Below are positions 61,960 through 64,000 of a stretch of 64,000 nucleotides of DNA, one piece after another. Source of the stretch: Xanthomarina maritima (GTDB lineage Bacteria; Bacteroidota; Bacteroidia; Flavobacteriales; Flavobacteriaceae); the NCBI RefSeq assembly GCF_008084905.1, contig NZ_VSFC01000049.1, positions 1-64,000 of the forward strand. Direction: 5' to 3'. The notes beneath the pieces were generated by a model that saw nothing but the letters and a program-made list of their open reading frames with translations, did no database searches and was not told where the DNA came from. The position numbers were made by a program, and so were the translations under genes. Every line of letters starts with the position of its first letter. Positions within the stretch are counted from its first letter, which is position 1.

Positions 61960-62232
61960 ATGAACAAATCAGATTTAATCGATGCTATGGCAGAACACGC
62001 AGGAATTACTAAAGCAGCTGCAAAAAAGGCTTTAGAATGTGCGTTAATTGAAATTGAAGGAGCTTTACAAAAAGGTAACAGAGTTTCTTTAGTTGGATTT
62101 GGATCTTGGTCAGTTTCTAAAAGAGCTGCAAGAGAAGGAAGAAACCCTCAAACAGGAAAGACTATAAAAATTAAAGCTAAAAACGTAGTTAAGTTTAAAG
62201 CAGGTTCGGATTTATCGAGTGCTGTAAACTAG
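61960..62232 (+). CDS. hup: HU-family nucleoid DNA-binding protein
   Basis: 90 aa: 'MNKSDLIDAMAEHAGITKAAAKKALECAL', then 'GNRVSLVGFGSWSVSKRAAREGRNPQTGKTIKIKAKNVVKFKAGSDLSSAV'. The 'GRNPQTGKTIKI' arm, including the Pro that intercalates into DNA, is intact. Dimeric, bends and packages DNA. Consensus promoter upstream and terminator downstream, so it forms its own unit. Confidence 0.97.
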   Translation: MNKSDLIDAMAEHAGITKAAAKKALECALIEIEGALQKGNRVSLVGFGSWSVSKRAAREGRNPQTGKTIKIKAKNVVKFKAGSDLSSAVN

Positions 62233-62253
62233 TTTTTAACTTTTTTATATCCT

Positions 62254-62284
62254 AAAAGCCTTCATTACCTGAAGGCTTTTTTTG
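62254..62284 (+). terminator. Terminator after the HU gene
   Basis: AAAAGCCTTC and GAAGGCTTTT around ATTACCT, with further T's, 21 bases past the stop. Confidence 0.87.
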
Positions 62285-62343
62285 TATATACAATTTGTAT
62301 TTATAAAAAAAAATCTTACATTTAATTACTAATCCTCAATCAT

Positions 62344-62904
62344 ATGATAACAATACAGCCCAAAAAAGGTGATTTGTTAATCGCAGAACCCTCTATTATT
62401 GGAGATGTATCATTTAATCGCTCTATTGTTTTGTTAGCAGATCATACAGAAGAAGGTTCTATAGGGTTCATTCTTAACAAACCTTTAGACTATACTATTC
62501 AAGACCTTATACCTGAGGTTAAAGCCAAATTTAAAATCTATAATGGTGGTCCAGTAGAACAAGATAATTTATATTTTATACATAAAGTACCAGAATTAAT
62601 TCCTAATAGTATTGAAATATCTTTAGGTATTTATTGGGGAGGAGATTTTGATAGAGTTGCCGAACTTATAGCAAATAATGAGTTAAGTGAGGATAACATC
62701 CGATTTTTTCTAGGATATTCTGGCTGGGACTCTAACCAATTAAATGAAGAATTAAAAACTAATTCCTGGGTAGTTACCGAAAACATTTATAAAAAATCTA
62801 TTATTGAAAAAGACTACCAATCCTTTTGGAAAGAAAAAATGGTTGAATTAGGTGGAGAATACAGTATCTGGTCTAATGCTCCAGAAGATCCAAGTTCCAA
62901 TTAA
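62344..62904 (+). CDS. YqgE/AlgH-family protein
   Basis: 186 aa. Family motifs: 'KKGDLLIAEPSIIGDVSFNRSIVLLADHTEEGSIGFILNKPLDYTIQDLIPE', 'FKIYNGGPVEQDNLYFIHKVPEL', 'IRFFLGYSGWDSNQLNEELKTNSWVV'. Length is standard. Function unclear in the family. Its stop overlaps the end of the convergent aminotransferase gene by 4 bases. Confidence 0.93.
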   Translation: MITIQPKKGDLLIAEPSIIGDVSFNRSIVLLADHTEEGSIGFILNKPLDYTIQDLIPEVKAKFKIYNGGPVEQDNLYFIHKVPELIPNSIEISLGIYWGGDFDRVAELIANNELSEDNIRFFLGYSGWDSNQLNEELKTNSWVVTENIYKKSIIEKDYQSFWKEKMVELGGEYSIWSNAPEDPSSN

Positions 62905-63746
62905 TTAGCTAATCTTATTTTTACATTTAATTTCTGTAGCAGTGCTTTAGAAACTTCCGTTTTAAAACTCTTCTTTCTATATTGTGTAATAGGTTGTAAT
63001 CCTACTATTACATTTGTTATAAATAATTCATCTGCTTTTTGAAGCTCGAAAGGAGATATAGATGCTTCTTCGATACGATAATCAGGGAGTTGTTTAACTA
63101 ATTCAATAATTTGTTTTCGCATGATCCCTTTTAAACAACCATCTGTTAATGGAGGCGTTTTAATAACTTGGTCTTTAACTAAAAATAGATTTCCGTTTAA
63201 GGCCTCTACAACTTGTTTGTTTGTATTTAAAATAAGAGCATTCTGTAACTTATTTTCTTGTGCATAAATACTTCCAACTACATGAAGTGCTTTATTGTTA
63301 GTTTTAAGAGTAGATAATAAACTTGGAGATACATAATAATCTTTAAATAAATCTACTTGATAAGTGGCATCATTTAACAAGTAAAAATCTGATTCTATTG
63401 GTTTTACAGTAATTAAATAATCTATGTTGTTTGTATCCGGTAAATACAAGCCACCTTCTTCTCTATTAACAAACAATTTAACTCTTACAGAACTATCTAA
63501 TAGGCTTTTATACGATATTAATTCGAGTATTTGTTCTTGTAAAAACTCCATTGTAAAATTCATAGGAATCTCCATTCTAAGTATACGCATAGAAGCCATT
63601 AATCTAAAATAATGAGCTTCCCAAAAGAGTAATTTTCCATGAGATACTTTGATGGTTTCAAACAGGGCATCTCCATAATTTAGACCTCTATTATTAATAG
63701 AAATTACTTGCTTTTCTTCAACTATATTACCGTTAAAATTGATCAT
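62901..63746 (-). CDS. Class IV aminotransferase (PabC/aminodeoxychorismate lyase-like)
   Basis: 281-aa PLP enzyme. N-terminal 'INNRGLNYGDALFETIKVSHGKLLFWEAHYFRL' (aromatic/Arg region of fold IV), Lys candidate in 'STLKTNNKALHVVGSIYAQENKLQNALILN', 'EALNGNLFLVKDQVIKTPPLTDGCLKGIMRKQIIEL', and C-terminal 'KADELFITNVIVGLQPI'. The 'TPPLTDGCLKGIMR' block is typical of PabC-like members that convert 4-amino-4-deoxychorismate to p-aminobenzoate for folate; branched-chain amino acid transaminase is a less likely alternative. Confidence 0.88.
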   Translation of the reverse strand: MINFNGNIVEEKQVISINNRGLNYGDALFETIKVSHGKLLFWEAHYFRLMASMRILRMEIPMNFTMEFLQEQILELISYKSLLDSSVRVKLFVNREEGGLYLPDTNNIDYLITVKPIESDFYLLNDATYQVDLFKDYYVSPSLLSTLKTNNKALHVVGSIYAQENKLQNALILNTNKQVVEALNGNLFLVKDQVIKTPPLTDGCLKGIMRKQIIELVKQLPDYRIEEASISPFELQKADELFITNVIVGLQPITQYRKKSFKTEVSKALLQKLNVKIRLAN

Positions 63747-63752
63747 AAAAAA

Positions 63753-63771
63753 TCCCGAAATAAATTCGGGA
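63753..63771 (-). terminator. Terminator of the START-like gene
   Basis: TCCCGAAATAAATTCGGGA is a 7-base stem with a 5-base loop, followed on the minus strand by a T-run. It lies in the short gap after the START-like gene and before the aminotransferase start. Confidence 0.75.
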
Positions 63772-63800
63772 CAAATATAAGTTAATAAAGTAGAAAAATT

Positions 63801-64000
63801 CTATGCAGAACCTAATACCTGTTTTAAATCTGAGATCTGATTCTCCCACAGCATTTTAGCCTCTTCTAGTTCGTCTTCCTCTGTGAAATCTGTAACAATA
63901 ATGCTTACGTCTTTAGTAATTTCATCTACTTGAATTTTTAATTCAAAAAAATAAGCAGGCTCTTCGTCTGCAAGCCATTTAAATTTGATACGTTCGCCAC
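63801..64000 (-). CDS. START-like (SRPBCC) domain protein, N-terminal part beyond the window
   Basis: The minus-strand frame is open to the window edge and ends at TAG (63801-63803). The last ~65 residues are 'GERIKFKWLADEEPAYFFEL', 'KIQVDEITKDVSIIVTDFTEEDELEEAKMLWENQI', 'SDLKQVLGSA'. This matches the C-terminus of the 'START-like domain-containing protein' family of Bacteroidota (about 130 aa), so the first half is outside the window. Confidence 0.85.
   Translation of the reverse strand, partial: GERIKFKWLADEEPAYFFELKIQVDEITKDVSIIVTDFTEEDELEEAKMLWENQISDLKQVLGSA

Overview
The window is AT-rich chromosomal DNA from a member of the Flavobacteriaceae (phylum Bacteroidota). The evidence is a very large secreted protein with a type IX secretion (T9SS) C-terminal signal, gliding-motility GldF/GldG sequence, a long series of Bacteroidota-type families (DUF6090, DUF4290, DUF4870, DUF2911, Lacal_2735, CcsBA), and promoters of the Bacteroidota form TTG-N19-TAnnTTTG. 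The genus cannot be fixed from sequence alone. No rRNA, tRNA, CRISPR array or intact insertion sequence was seen.

Layout. 1-5.9 kb: the 3' part of a giant adhesin-like T9SS substrate, followed by a small secreted protein that repeats its C-terminal module. 5.9-9.1 kb: acetyl-CoA synthetase and a sodium:alanine-type symporter, in an overlapping pair. 9.9-16.5 kb: a tandem array of seven intact and one broken DUF6090 membrane proteins, then a broken HdeD-like gene. 16.6-23.6 kb: purC, phoH, an S-adenosylmethionine hydrolase-like gene, a small ABM-like gene, a fused gldF-gldG and dnaN. 23.6-38 kb: small membrane and hypothetical genes, a TolC/adaptor/RND efflux operon with PII-like and DUF2892 genes behind it, and a sulfur/persulfide cluster (thioredoxin, di-heme cytochrome, HMA protein, periplasmic rhodanese, persulfide dioxygenase-rhodanese fusion, TauE/SafE exporter, Crp/Fnr regulator). 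38-64 kb: mostly housekeeping genes: CcsBA cytochrome c assembly, truncated haemoglobin, a DUF2520/KdsC/UbiA/Maf run, MscS, CorA, PIG-L deacetylase, an SSS symporter, a membrane protein with an XRE regulator, a photolyase cluster with a broken SDR gene, murA, recQ, fmt, HU, YqgE and a class IV aminotransferase.

The strongest system-level signal is at 24.8-37.8 kb. Three perfect GTAAC-N4-GTTAC palindromes lie upstream of the efflux operon, the periplasmic rhodanese operon and the persulfide dioxygenase gene. In all three the palindrome centre is exactly 36.5 bases from the edge of a -7-like element, which is the geometry of class II activation by a Crp/Fnr protein. The Crp/Fnr gene in the cluster carries a Cys-rich segment in its sensor domain. 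I infer one regulon that couples reactive-sulfur detoxification to RND efflux.

The second notable structure is the DUF6090 array. An almost invariant membrane anchor is joined to strongly diverging periplasmic parts, with decay at its 3' end (a lost ATG, a stop codon and a short insertion).
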